A DNA stretch of 64,000 nucleotides from Diphasiastrum complanatum (GCA_029204225.1 CM055111.1:18027019-18091018), one strand, 5' to 3'. Numbered from the stretch's first letter, positions 1 to 11,506 are shown. The notes: generated by a model from the sequence alone, not told the origin. Numbers and translations are program-made.

Positions 1-850
1 AGTATTTCTAGGCAAATGTATTAAATGCAAGTAGACCCCTCTTAAAGAAAGTAGAGTGAGCCACCTTTTGATGGTGATCTCTAGTGGAGAGCATTATTCC
101 ACTTGTAAATTGTGAAATGTGGAAATTCGACTAGGATGCCACCTAAGGAGCTCTCTTGCTTATTTAAGAGACTCCCTCTTTGTGAAGAGGAGCTTTTTGT
201 GAATTGTATCAACTCCATGCTGAAATGAGAAGAGCCTCCACGAGTTTGGTGCATCTATTGAGCTTCTTGATCATGTTTGTTTCTTGAGTGATGCATTTAT
301 GATCTTGCCCTTTCCTCCTTTTTTTGTGTGGTTGTGGACTGTAGAGTGGATTAGATTTGATGCTTTCCTAGAGTGGATTAGTTTTTTTTCTTGTTTGTGG
401 ATTAATGTAGGAACCAACATTCAGGTAAACTAAATAGGCTGGATTTGTGGTGTAGTTCTTGCATATCTCTTTACAATCCAGTTCTTGATGTTCTTGGGAT
501 GTTCAAGAATCAAAAGGCTGGTTGGTTTCTTGATTCTTGGACTTCTAAAATGCTATAGATTAGTTCTTGTTTCTTGTTTTGTCAATTTATGCAAGTAAAG
601 TAGTGTAGGATCTGATTCAGTTCACTTTTAGAGTAGGTAGCTGTAGAATCTACAGAATGTTCATTTGGGTTGTATGTTGATCTGTGAATGAACGTTCTTG
701 GCTTGCATCTATGTATGAATGTAAGTGCGTTCAAGAGAAACGACCCTGAGTTGTCCTCTAACATGTAGGACAAAATATACTACAATGAGAATCTATTTCC
801 TTTTGCCTAATCTGGGTCTTTAAACAAGAAAGATAATCTCAAGAATAACC
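1..850. other. Unassigned AT-rich sequence, possible LTR remnant
   Basis: No coding sequence is recognisable. A TATA-like TATTTAAG at 161-168 followed by a CT/GA-rich stretch resembles the U3/R boundary of a plant LTR. No second copy lies in the window to confirm this, and no TG..CA ends were found. Copia protease homology begins directly after it. Confidence 0.3.
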
Positions 851-854
851 CACC

Positions 855-2050
855 GTCTCTGCTGATAGGCAGAAGCAAGAAAGAATTAATTTTAAAAAAT
901 CAACAGATCCTCTGGATCAGGGGATCTGTCAACAGAAGACGTGTGTGCAGCATCAACATCTGACACACATGAGGTGATCCTAGATTCAGGAGCCACCTCA
1001 CACTTCGTGACATGAATCATGTATGATTTCAGAAGTGCAGATACCTCAAGATTCATAGTTCTTGGAGATGGATCTAGACATCAAGTGAACGATATTGGTT
1101 CACTATGGCTCAACACAAATGGCAGAGAAAGACGAATCGAAGGCGTTCTGTGCGTGCCTACTCTGCAACAAGACTTGCTCTCTGTAGCAAGAATAGCAGA
1201 TGCAGGGATGCGTGTGACATTTTTTGACCAAGCATGAAACGTGATTGATGCCAGTACCAGTACTCTCATCGCTCGAGGCAGAAGGAAAGGGAACCTATAT
1301 CATCTAAAGGTACGCCTACCTGTAGGTCAGGTGCATCAGACTCATGACGACTCGCCAAACACTTTGTGGCACAGAAGACTCTGCCACATGAACTCAATGG
1401 CACTTTACCAAGCAAGCCATCATGGAGCAATAACAGGGTTCAGGATCTCGAATGCAACCAGTTCAACCACCTGTGATGCATACTTGAAGGGCAAGATGTC
1501 ACGCACACCATTCATCAAAGACTCCTACAAAACGACAAAGATTATGGAGCTAGTACACTCTGACATCTACGGATCATTCAGAGTGGTCTCATTAGGAGAT
1601 TCAAAGTATTACATAACCTTCATTGATGATTATAGCAAATTTTCCAGAGTGTATTTCATTCAGAATAAATATGAAACACTTGATAAATTCACAGAATATG
1701 TGAATTGGGCAGAAAGATGCACATGCAGCAAAGTAAAGCAGATCAGAATAGATGGAGGTGGTGAATACATCTCCAATCGCTTCACTGACTTTTGAAATAA
1801 TTGTGGCATCATTCACAAAAGAACTGCAGCCTACACACTGCAGCACAATGGTGGTGTTGAACGAAAGAACAGGATCCTAATGGAATCAGCCAGATGCATG
1901 ATGGCCTACTCGAAAGCTACAAGGGCACTATGGGCTGAAGTAGTAGCTACAGCCGCATACATCCAGAACAGAACATGCAAGTCTGGTGTTCCTCACACGA
2001 CACCACATGAGCTATGGGTCTTCAAGCTCAAATATGGACTAGACGGGTGT
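855..2050 (+). pseudogene. Copia polyprotein remnant (family C): protease and integrase
   Basis: Decayed gag-pol of a Ty1/copia retrotransposon. In order one sees the aspartic protease signature LDSGATSHF (about 980-1010), the GAG-pre-integrase block with LWHRRLCHMNS (about 1365-1400), and the integrase core with ELVHSDIYG, YYITFIDDYSKF, an altered second-Asp motif IDGGGEY and the Glu region HNGGVERKN. The same family recurs at 39.3-41.9 kb, where the translation is near-identical and continues into the SH3-like region. Here the frame breaks near 2020-2060 and jumps straight into reverse transcriptase, so the integrase tail and the RT N-terminus are deleted. In-frame TGA and TAG codons (for example near 1237 and 1793) show it is dead. 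Confidence 0.88.
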
Positions 2051-2055
2051 AACGA

Positions 2056-3265
2056 AATACAAGACAAGACTGGTAGCGAAAGGTTTTTCTCAGAGATACG
2101 GTATAGACTACTCTGAAACCTTCTCTCATGTCGTCAAACATTCATCCCTATGTCTGTTATTTGCATATGCAGCAGGTTATGACCTTAGGATCCACATTGC
2201 GGATGATAAGACAGCCTTCTTGCATGGCAAATTAGACGAAGAGGTCTACATGGATCAACCCCCAAGATATGTCTCAAATTCACTTCCTATTTATGCATGC
2301 AAAATGCATAGAAATATCTACGGTCTGAAATAGTCAGCCAGACAATGGTACAAGAAGAAGGATTAAGCCCTGAAATCATTAGGATTCAAGCCACTGTTGG
2401 CTGATTCTAATGTGTATGTCAGAGTCACAGATGGGCAGATCATCACTGTGGTTGTATATGTGGATGACACTCTGATACTTTGCAAGAGTGAGCAGTTGAT
2501 TGCTGAAGTGAAGATAGACATCTCGAAATATTTCGAGATTGTGGATCTGGGAGAAGCCAGGTGTTACCTAGGCTTGCAAATTGAAAGGGACTATGAGGGA
2601 GGTAAGCTATACCTTCATCAGTCCAGATACACCCAAAAAATCCTAGAGGATTTTGGGATGCTGAACTTCAAAGGAGCGAATACTCCAATGCTCGTAGGAA
2701 CGGTGCTGACAAAGGATGATTGTTTGAAGATTGAGGTAGAGAGAAAACAGATGCAGCTCACACCTTACAGGAAGCTAATAGGTTCGCTGATGTACCTTGC
2801 AGACAACACACGTCCTGACATCCCTTATGCAGTGTTCAGGATGAGCCAATTTTGCACGAATCCAAGCTCGACACATTGGAAGATTGCAAAACGAATTTTG
2901 CAATATCTTCAATTGACAAGGGATTACGAGTTGTGTTATTGTCGTGATGCAGGTTTCAGGATGCTTTCCTATAGTGATGCTAGCTGGGCATCCCTAAAGG
3001 ACGATTGTAAAAGCGTTTCAAGGGGATGCACCGTCTCATCATGAGCAGTAGTTCTCTGGGTTAGCAAGAAGTAGACCGTTGTTGCCCAGTCATCCTGCGA
3101 AGCAAGCTGCGAAGCAGAGTACATTGCAGCAACAAAGATGGCCAACAAGATAATTTGGCTAAGGCAGTTCCTGGACGAATTGGATGAAACAAAGAATGAG
3201 CCTTTGGTCTTGCAGATGGATAACACCTCTGCAATACATCTGACGAAAGAATATGGAGGAATCAT
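2056..3265 (+). pseudogene. Copia polyprotein remnant (family C): reverse transcriptase and RNase H
   Basis: Continuation of the 855-2050 element after an internal deletion. The RT starts around RYGIDYSETFSHVVK, passes through an IYGLK block and reaches the catalytic YVDD at 2457-2468. It continues with YLGLQIERD, the thumb/connection (IGSLMYLADNTRPDI) and RNase H (SYSDASWASLKDD). The active-site His/Asp region near QMDNTSAIHL ends at about 3262, where homology stops, so the 3' end and LTR are missing. A short direct duplication near 3100 gives SSCEASCEAEY where the family normally has a single CEAEY. Several stops (for example 2329, 3042, 3073) make it a pseudogene. A related RT fragment lies at 11.78-12.33 kb. 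Confidence 0.9.
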
Positions 3266-3629
3266 TGTATTTACATTCTATTTGGTTCTTCATATTCTAG
3301 TTACATCTCGATATGTAAAATTGATGTAAGAAATAGTGAAACATCCAATGTGGATACTATTTTTTATATCAATTATGAAGGCTATTATAAAACCATAGAA
3401 AGAAGGTCTATACTTAGAACGGATATCATTCTATCAAAGTTGTGTGGTAGAACTAGTTGAAGAGAGAGTGTGAAAAATTGTCAACTAGTTTAAGATTTTT
3501 CATGTTGAGTTTATTTGGCAATTTTGAGGTCAATATGTATTTTAATCTTAGATCTATATAGACTTTATAAAGTTAATAAGGGCTAAGAATAGTGTATTTA
3601 TAATTTTTGGCAACTTAGGCAAGTTGCAA
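3266..3629. other. Unassigned AT-rich spacer between two copia remnants
   Basis: No reading frame or known repeat is visible. It separates the truncated family-C RNase H from the gag fragment at 3630 and shares no sequence with other parts of the window that I could see. Confidence 0.4.
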
Positions 3630-3772
3630 GGAGCTACGCGAATGGAGGGAGAAAAATGACAAGGCAGTAGTCTTGCTATCATCTTCCACCGAAGATAGTC
3701 TCACACTTGACTTGGTTACACTCTCCAAAGCTAAGGAGATGTGGAATGCATTACTCACCAGATTTCAGAGAT
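3630..3772 (+). pseudogene. Copia gag fragment (family C) at a chimeric junction
   Basis: About 140 bp matching the gag of the element at 39.44-39.58 kb (ELREWREKNDKAV... SLTLDLAILSKAKEMWDALLTRF in the intact relative). At about 3772 the family-C gag stops and sequence of a different copia family (VKDVNQKVKVIADG) begins without a gap. The product would be a gag head fused to a foreign integrase, best explained by template switching or recombination. Confidence 0.75.
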
Positions 3773-4930
3773 TGCTTTGTGAAGGATGTCAACCAAAAGG
3801 TCAAAGTTATTGCGGATGGTATAAGAGAGCCCAACACTAAATTGTACAGGTTGAATGCTACAATCAAGGGGCAACATGGACTTGTCTCATCCATTCCATC
3901 GCAAACTGAACTGTGGCATAAGAGGCTTGGTCACTTAGGAAGCCTCAGTTTGATGAGGAAATTGGAAATGGTGAGAGGATTGCCTATGATAGAAGACCAC
4001 TTGAAGTCGATGTGTGAATCATGTGTGTATGGGAAGCAGCATCGAGAGAAGTTCAATAAAGGTGGCATTGCTAGAGCAAAGAACATCCTAGATTTGATCC
4101 AAATAGATTTATGCGGGCCTATGAGGACTATGTCCTTAGGTAAAGCCTTCTATTTCATGACCTTTATTGATGATATGTCACGTAAGATGTGGATTTACTT
4201 CTTGAAGAAGAAATCGGATGCATTTGACAATTTCAAGAGTTTCAAAACAAAGCTCTAAGATCAGATAGTGGAGGTGAGTATAAGTCTAATGACTTCAATG
4301 ATTTTTGTGATAAATGTGGAATCAAAAGACAATTTATGCAAGCTCATACCCCTGCACTCAATGGTGTAGCTGGGTACAAGAATTGTACGATTGTGGAAAG
4401 TGCTAGATCTATGCTAGCTGAGATGAAACTACCAAAATATTTTTGGTCAGAAGCATGTAGTACAGCAGTCTATCTTCAAAATAGAAGTCCTACCATTGCC
4501 ATACCAAAGAAAACACCTGAGGAGGCATTCACGAAGAAGAAGCCAAAGGTAAACCACTTGCAAATCTTTGGATGTAAGGCCTTTGTACACATTCCTAAGG
4601 AAGAGAGACGTAAGCTTGATGTGAAAGCTGTCAAGTGTATATTCCTAGGATATGATGATCGTGTGAAGGGCTATAGATGTTTTGATCCAGTGGAGAACAA
4701 AATACATGTCAGTCGTGATGTCATCTTTGATGAATCTAAGATGTATGAAGATGAGGATGCTGAGAAGAGAGACACATCCAGTGGGAAAGATGGTATAGTG
4801 AGGATACCTCCTGATGATGATCCATTTATTGACTTTCCTAGTGATGATGATCCATTTATTGACTTTCCTAGTGATGGACACAAGGATACACCTCAAGATA
4901 CTACTACTCACCTCAACAGGTTGGAGAGGT
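3773..4930 (+). pseudogene. Copia polyprotein remnant (family B): integrase
   Basis: Integrase part of a second copia family. Visible are LYRLNATI, ELWHKRLGHLG and CESCVYGKQHREKF (pre-integrase zinc region), DLIQIDLCGPM and MTFIDDMSRKMWIYF (core). After a frameshift near 4255 come RSDSGGEYKSNDF and AGYKNCTIVESARSMLAEM (end of core), then the SH3-like tail LQIFGCKAFVHIP and FLGYDDRVKGYRCFDP. The segment just before the second catalytic Asp is shortened. An exact 30-bp tandem duplication at about 4814-4873 repeats the acidic peptide DDDPFIDFPS. The frame ends at 4930, short of the RT. Confidence 0.9.
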
Positions 4931-5189
4931 AGGGACAAACCCTTTGGTGCAAGAAGGATTGAAGTTGCAGGTGACAAATGCAAGGAGAAAGATGTACCGT
5001 GGGATACATTTTCACCAAGAAGCCGATCACCTGACAGAAGGCTCCCTAAGTGGTTTGAGAGATTGTTGGAGAACCGTGACATGGATGACTTTCTGGGATC
5101 ATCTAGCCAGGGAGAGCTACGAAGATCAACAAGAGAGAAGACACAACCTGAAAGGTAGAAGCAAATTATGCTCTCTTATCTAGCATTAT

Positions 5190-6717
5190 TCAAAGCAAAG
5201 AACCTTCGACTTATGGTGAAGCGAAGGATCATGACATTTGGGTCAACGACATGGGAGAGGAGATGGAGTCAATTGCTAAGCATTACACATGGGACTTAGT
5301 GGAACCACCAGTTGGCAAGAAACCCATTGGTTGTAAATGGGTATACAGGACTAAGTACCATGCAGATGGAATAAAGCAAGATTGGTGATCAAAGGGTATG
5401 CGCAAAGTAAATGGATCGACTATGAGGGGACCTTTGTGCCAGTATGTAAGTGGAATACTCTACGTCTACTTGTTGCTTTAGCTTCACATTTTGATTGGCC
5501 TTTGCATCAGATGGATGTGAAATCTACTTTTCGAAATGGTGAGTTAGAAGAAGAGGTGTTCATGGATCAACCTGAAGGCTTTGTCGCGAAAGGACAGGAG
5601 AATAAAGTATGTCGCTTGAAGAAAGCGCTTTATGGTCTTAAACAGGCACCACGTGCATGATATAGCAGGATTGATGCCTACTTTCATTCTAAGGGGATGG
5701 TGAGAACACATTCTGATCCAAATCTTTATGTCTTATGCTTTGATGATATGGTTGCTTTGATTGCTCTTTATGTTGATGACTTGATTATCATGAAAAATAA
5801 TCAAAAGATAATAGACATGATCAAGAAAGACCTCATGAAACAATTCGAGATGACAGATCTCAGCCTAATGCATTATTGCCTTGGAGTGGAGGTGTGGCAA
5901 AAAGGACATGAATTGGGTTTAGCACAGGTGAAGTATGTCAGAGAGTTGTTACATAGGTTTAGGTTGAAGGATTGCAAGTCAGTGAACACTCCTATTGAAC
6001 TAGGTAAAAAGCTTTCTCATCTTGAAGAGTCACAGCCATTTGATGCTACGCTGTATAGGCAGTTAGTAGGGAGCTTGATTTACCTTACCACGACTAGACC
6101 AGATATATGTTATGTTGTTGGTATTGTAAGTCAATTTATGGTAGCACCTACGGAAATGCATTGGAAGGCAGCTAAGCGCATTTTGGGTTATGTCAAAGGC
6201 ACTTTAGATTATGGCTTGGCTTACAAGAAGCATGAGGGTTTACCTGAGTTATGTGACCATATGGATGCGGATTGGGGAGGTGACTATGATGATCGTAGAT
6301 CCACCACAGGGTATGTATTCTAGCTTTGTGGCAGTTGCTTTTCCTGGTCTAGCAAAAAGCAAAGTACATTTTCTTTATCCACCACAGAAGTAGTAAGCAA
6401 ATTGTGTAGTGCAGCACAAGAAGCTATATGGTTGAGGCAAATCTTGGAAGAAATTGGCATGAAACAGGAGAATCCCACAACTATACATAGCGACAGTCAG
6501 AGTGGCATTTAGCTAGCAAAGAATCTAGTGTTCCATATGAGAACCAAACACATTGAGATTTAGTATCACTTTATACACGTGAGGCTGTTGAGTCGTGAAA
6601 TTCATGCTATTCATTGTAGTATGAACGAATAACTAACTGATATTTTCACTAAGGCTCTTGTTAGAAAAAAGTTTGATAACTTGAAATCAAAGCTTTATGT
6701 ACTTAAAGTTTGTTGAC
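5190..6717 (+). pseudogene. Copia polyprotein remnant (family B): reverse transcriptase and RNase H
   Basis: RT/RNase H of the same family-B element. Visible are the RT start (KPIGCKWVYRTKYHADG), a frameshift near 5385, GYAQSKWIDYEGTF, LHQMDVKSTFRNG, KKALYGLKQAPRA, the catalytic YVDD in IALYVDDLIIM (about 5768-5800), TTTRPDICYVVG, and RNase H with DADWGGDYDDRRSTTGYVF, IHSDSQSGI and ADIFTKALV-like LTDIFTKALV. Stop codons at about 5658, 6322, 6512 and 6559 are each a one-base change from Trp or Gln codons expected in the family. The last 220 bp lie inside repeat block A. Confidence 0.9.
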
Positions 6718-6759
6718 TTTAAAACTATATATATGACTGTATAGAAAGTAGACTCTACT

Positions 6760-7035
6760 TTAAGGGAGAGAGTTAGAATAAAAGTAGAATCATTGTGTTA
6801 TTGTACCGTGGGTCCTATCAGTAGACCTTATCAATTGGCTTCGCCACGAGGCGATGGGACACGCGTCCTGTCACTGACAACCCGTCATGCATGGGTTGCC
6901 TGAGTGAAGAACTATATGTATAGTGTATTTTCAATTTGAGAAATACAGTTGGTACGTGAGCTTGGTGTGGAAAGTGTTTTCTGTCTGTGTTATTGTGTAG
7001 CATGATCTCTGTTCCTATTCGAAGCAAATTCTAAG
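6760..7035 (+). repeat. Copia family-B polypurine tract and 3' LTR
   Basis: Directly after the family-B RNase H tail is a purine run TTAAGGGAGAGAG, then GTTAGAATAAAAGTAG, the usual position and form of a copia 3' LTR start. The right edge is placed near CAAATTCTAAG (about 7030), a decayed inverse of the start. A second copy is at about 21645-21920. Exact ends are uncertain because no 5' LTR survives. Confidence 0.55.
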
Positions 7036-7045
7036 TGAAACATTA

Positions 7046-7384
7046 TGTTAGAATGAGCCAGAGGCTTCCTTGGATCCTAATGACAACATTGCAATTGTAC
7101 CTAATCCAAGTCCACACATATCAAAACAACAAGTTGGTAATGGTCATAATCGAAACAAGATGAGACGAAAATCAAGTTTGTCCGATTTGTATGTCATTGA
7201 AAGTTTTGATAGTGATGCAACTGGGATGACATACAATATTATGATTTCAAATGGATTAATAGAAAACCATAAAAAACAAAAACAAAAATACACCATATGT
7301 AAGCAAATATATTATGTTTACTTGAGATTAAAAGGCTTCGATGTGAATGAAGAGATGTTTATTTACCAACCAATACTAAGTTAA
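7046..7384 (+). pseudogene. Unrecognised reading frame, conserved in both A blocks
   Basis: A frame of about 110 codons begins near EPEASLDPNDN, contains a Lys/Arg-rich stretch (KMRRKSSLSDLY) and an acidic/hydroxyl stretch (IESFDSDATGMTYN), and ends at 7384. The copy at about 21945-22230 has an in-frame TGA where this one has CGA, plus a deletion. It may be an exon fragment of a host gene or part of a retroelement tail. No family is recognised. Confidence 0.3.
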
Positions 7385-8774
7385 CAAGAGTTGTTCTATG
7401 TGATGTCAAGGTCTTGACATCTCAAGGTTGTTGGTTGTTAATCAAACGACTATGTCTGCTCCTCTTTTTGAATTCAAGCTTAATAAATAGAATTTCAAAC
7501 TTCATTGGGTTGTTTGAATGCGACTTAGAAATGTAGAATATGGTTACAAATGATGTTATATTTATGCTATTTCACATCTTTATAATATGCAACATTATCA
7601 ATACAAATATATATTTGTAAATGAGTGTACCTGTGCAATTCATTTTCAACAAACAAAATATCCAACAATTTGGAGATTGTTAAAATATGTGATTTAGCAA
7701 ATCATAAGCTCGCATAACTCGCACACATTTACTTGCAAAGTGTCAAGTCCCAAGCCCAAGTAAGTCTCTCTCTCCAAGGACACACACTTGCAACTGTAAC
7801 GCAAATTCTCCACAATTTTCTACCTATTATGAAATTAGAGTTTTGATTAACAAAGAGATTATTAAGTCCATATCGAAGGCAATTTTTTGAAATAACAATG
7901 TTCACAATATCACAACCTTTTTTGCACATACCCTTTCATACAAAAATTTGTGCAAATTGTCACTACAATTTTTTGAAATTTTAAAATAAACAAAATACTT
8001 CTCGCTTATTTGATAATAGGGAAGGGCCTTTCTTTATGCCTAGGCAGAAGAGCATTGCAAAACTCCTCTCCACCCCAAAAAAAATCCCCATACCATAACA
8101 ATATAAATACTGTAAAATAACCATGCTTGTACAAAACTTACTTGTAATAGAAAAGCATAAACGTAGCATAAGATCTGATGCTAAAAAGACGTATGCTTCA
8201 CAAAAAGACTCAATTAGTTGGCGCGGACACGTCTTGCTGGGAATGAAAGCAATGGATAACCTCTTGTGACATTTTCTCTCTTATTCTTGTGCATTATTCT
8301 TAATCTCGTTTTGTTAAAATTTTAAAGTTAGAGCTAAGTAGGGCTATGATTCGGCTCGGCACAATTCTGTACAGCGTGTAAACAAGTTTGATAGATTATA
8401 AATGGATTGAAGGAGAGAACTGCTCTTTGTTGAGATTCAACATCACTGCCTTACTCGGAACTCCATACCGGCATTGTTGGACACCCATCATCATATTATT
8501 GTTTACGAATATGGCAGGCTCTTATAACTTTGGTTGTGCATAGAGGGGATTGACTACACAGAAGCAGATACAGAGTTCAGGTTAACCTGTGACAGAGTAG
8601 GAAATTGGATCTTAAAGCTAGTGGAAATGGAAAGAGAACTTGGAGACAATTTCTTGCCCTGCAAGACATCCTAACAACCTTCGAGCTTGTAGTCGAGCTT
8701 TTATTGGCATATTGTTGAGAAACTCATTTCGTCAGAAAGCTAACACCACTTCTAATTCTATCTATTTTATGTTG
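7385..8774. other. Unassigned part of block A
   Basis: AT-rich sequence repeated almost unchanged at about 22260-23640. Short frames are present on both strands, for example plus-strand 8480-8672 (matching 23329-23529) ending ELGDNFL.CKTS, but none shows a known motif. A possible host-gene exon at 8480-8672 cannot be excluded. Confidence 0.35.
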
Positions 8775-9330
8775 CTTTTATTTTAAAGAGGCTTTGGCCC
8801 CTCGCATCTTGCAAGCACGGGCCGCATGTATGACGGCTTGGCCCCGGTGCCCTCCTGACCACACGTTTTTTGTTTTTTGTTTTTTGTTTTTTTTTAAAAT
8901 TGGCTGTCTGAACGCCACGTGTCCAGGTAGCCAATTTATATCCCATAAGCATTTCTACAAGGTAAGGGGAGGGAATATATACATAAGCCCACCTAATTGG
9001 TAGCATGTGTGTGTGTGTGCATGGGTGCCCGGCGCCACCCGCCCTGTCCGAGATCACAACTCGGCGCCGTGGGTGCCCGTGGCCTGGGGCTGCCTGTCGA
9101 AAATCTTCACGCTAGCCACACCTCAAATTTTGGTGGGCACCCCCATGCGGACACCCGTCAGCCGCTGGGGGGGGCACCGGCGCCAAACCCCTCCCACGCG
9201 CGGGGGTCGTGCACGTAAGTCCCAGTGGGTTAAAGCGGCCGGGATATCCACCCACATGTGAGCAGGGAAGGTAATGGGAATGTACGTAACCAACCCAACC
9301 CAACCACCACACTCGGGGGCCTATTACTTC
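8775..9330. mobile_element. GC-rich MULE-like insertion, decayed (copy in A)
   Basis: A sharp rise in GC, with (TG)n at about 9006-9019 and repeats of CCGGCGCCAC, set in AT-rich DNA. Read on the minus strand it follows the same order of motifs as the element at 33049-33559, which has terminal inverted repeats and a 9-bp target duplication. Shared parts are GC-rich repeats, CACACATG, a GGTGGG..TATATA block, GCTTATGG..TATAAA, GACACGTGGC, an A-rich run, then GC-rich DNA. A third copy is at about 23640-24170. Ends are not clear here, and ATG-open frames across it reflect base composition. Confidence 0.45.
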
Positions 9331-9779
9331 TATGTATTTAACTGAACTACGCAATATTTTGCGAATAGATTTTTGAGCACTCATTCGCCAATATCATAGA
9401 CACGCTCTTCAGTGCCCAGAAAAGATGGAGATCCAACATCTACTATCGGATTATGAACTCTGGTAAAGAGTTAGTAAATACGGATAGAGAATCTGTGTTC
9501 TTCTGAATCATGAATCATGAAATCTACGTCTTTAAGAAGCCTCTCGGTTTGAGCAGTATAGAACGGAGATTTTAGTTGAGATATCAACATGACTCATGAA
9601 AGATGATCAGCACTGAGGGGGAGGGTCAATACCAGGACATTTTTCATCAAATAGCCATGATCCAGTCTGAAAAGATTCTGGCAAAAATTCAGGTGGCCAT
9701 TTTCTCTCTTCTGTATCTTAAGGCCCAGATCTGTTTGGTACAGTTGAGAGCGATTGGTAGGTTTTCGAGATGTCATTTT

Positions 9780-10238
9780 GTTGGTCCACATGGTTGCTAG
9801 TAGAACCATCGGTCCTCCCAAAAGTTCAAGACCATTTGCAGATTTGTGTCAGAGAAGTGTAGAGAAAACTACACCCCAGACTGGAATAGTCATGTAAATG
9901 AAAGTGGTGACGGATGCATTCACACCAAGCAGAGCTCGTATTTCCAACCAGCTGCATAGTCCATCACAGACGAGACCATTGTAGATCAATGGAAACCATG
10001 GTAAATGTTGAGCTAGTGTTGTGGAATCTAAGCCCCAATCACTAGAACTGGTGCATAGATTGCATATCTCCCAAAAAGCACTGAGGACAGTTAATACGGC
10101 TAACTGAACAACATTTAAACGCTTTGCATTCAATGCTTTACCAATTACGAGGACTTCTGCTCGAAATATTTGCAGAGCGAAAGTTAAAGAACTGGCGAAA
10201 ACCCATGGGTTTCCACCTTGAGCGCAATATATACACAA
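9780..10238 (-). pseudogene. EamA/DMT-type membrane transporter fragment
   Basis: Minus-strand translation contains GGNPWVFASSLTFALQIFRAEVL, then LPWFPLIYNGLVC.GLCSWLEIRAL, VSVTTFIYMTIPVWGVVFSTLL and ELLGGPMVLLATMW (short segments of one open frame). This order, with a small-helix G/A pattern, a conserved ALxxV(S/N)xxxTxxIYxxxPVWG motif and a closing GGxxVLxAT helix, is the signature of the second EamA half of plant drug/metabolite transporters. Only about 150 residues, roughly 4-5 helices, remain. A stop interrupts it after FSTLL. Copies lie at 24563-25110 and 32392-32807. It is likely a captured host-gene piece, carried in block A and no longer functional. Confidence 0.6.
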
Positions 10239-10244
10239 GGAACT

Positions 10245-10462
10245 TTTGATTGTTCCTATATAGGAAAAAGAAAGAGTTTTCCTAGAATGAAATACACATA
10301 ACTAGGAACTGTGCATTCACTAGGAAAAATGAAACAGTTCCTAGATTGACAATATAGGTTTTCCTATATAGGAAATTTTTGACCAAGAATTTACTAGAAT
10401 AAGTATTTTCCTATATAGAAAATTTTTAACAGAAAAGAATTAGTTTTTTTATATAGATAAAT
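10245..10462. repeat. Cluster of TTTTCCTATATAGGAAAA palindromes (A)
   Basis: About 215 bp contains several perfect or near-perfect copies of the self-complementary TTCCTATATAGGAA core (10253, 10361, 10405 and a decayed one near 10450), separated by TTCCTAGA/TAGGAA half-sites. The cluster is kept at 25130-25345 and 32822-33030 next to the EamA fragment. Function is unknown. Confidence 0.65.
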
Positions 10463-10899
10463 AGCTTCCTTTGATCAGTTGCAATATAGTAGCCAACTCT
10501 ACTTGTCCCAAAGCATTAAATAAGTTAAATATGGTGTCAGCTGTTGTTTGGTGGGGATAATCATATGGACTTCTCTCTGGAAAAAAACACACTTAGGCAA
10601 CGCAAATTCCCAACTTAAACTATTAAAAAGCTCGCAGGCAAACCAGAACCGAGATGAGAATTCCCAACTAAAACAAAAATAAAGAAGAAGAAGGGCGAAG
10701 TTTAGAAGGAACAAACGATCTTGTATATAATGACCTAGAGAGTGAGAGTGACCTCAAAGCAAACGGTGGGCTAAAGCATCGCATCTCGAAATGGCACAAA
10801 TCACAGTCATGAGTTTATTCAAACAAAACTAAGAGATACAATCAATATTCCTTGCAGCAGCTTATAATGTAGAACTAAAGAAAGCCATTCATCAGTTGG

Positions 10900-11506
10900 T
10901 TAGACGCTATAAGTCTGAATTAAGCGCAACTACTGATGAGCAACCACAATAGCAATCTCTAATCAACTTTAGAATTAAGCGCAACTACTGATGACTAGAA
11001 CCACAATAGAAATCTCTAATCAACTCTAAAGAAATGAGCTAGAATACTCATGAGTGTCCAAGTCCGCAGGCTTGAGAGAGAACGCTAACTATTCAATACT
11101 TGATTCATTATAATGTAGAAATATGAGCAGCTATTTATACTAAGCAAATGCGGCAACGTCCAATAGTAGGACAACTAATTAGGTTGTAGATCATAATGGC
11201 TAGTGGGCCATAGTGAGTTGGCATCCATCTGGATCTTCCTGGAAATTTACTTAGTATAAAATTAGGGCAAGTCTATAGCTTTAAAACAAATTGAACAATA
11301 AATTGTCTTTCAACCGACCCGAAATTTGTCGTTGATTGCCAATCAAACGACACGAAATTTGTTGATGATGACACTAAATGTTGGAGCCACCTGTGATCCA
11401 TTTTTGAGTAATTATGTAGACTGTGTAAAAACATGAAGAAAGCTACAGGTCTGGATAAAAATTGGACGAAGATTAAGAAGTCGATTAGTAGGAGAATAAT
11501 CCAACA
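10900..11506 (-). repeat. Minus-strand LTR with TATA box (A)
   Basis: Read on the minus strand, TGTTGGATTATTCTCC starts at 11506, a typical copia LTR start. A TATA box GTATAAATAG lies at 11131-11140, some 370 bp inside, followed by a transcribed-looking leader. A 56-bp tandem duplication (GAATTAAGCGCAACTACTGATGA unit, 10917-11030) lies near the 3' end. No PBS with TGGTATC was found after it, so the right edge is approximate. Confidence 0.5.

Noticed and set aside
7729-7929. Minus-strand 66-codon frame identical in blocks A and A' as a conserved gene
   Set aside because: Identity comes from recent duplication of the whole block; there is no domain, no splice context and no bias of changes to third positions.
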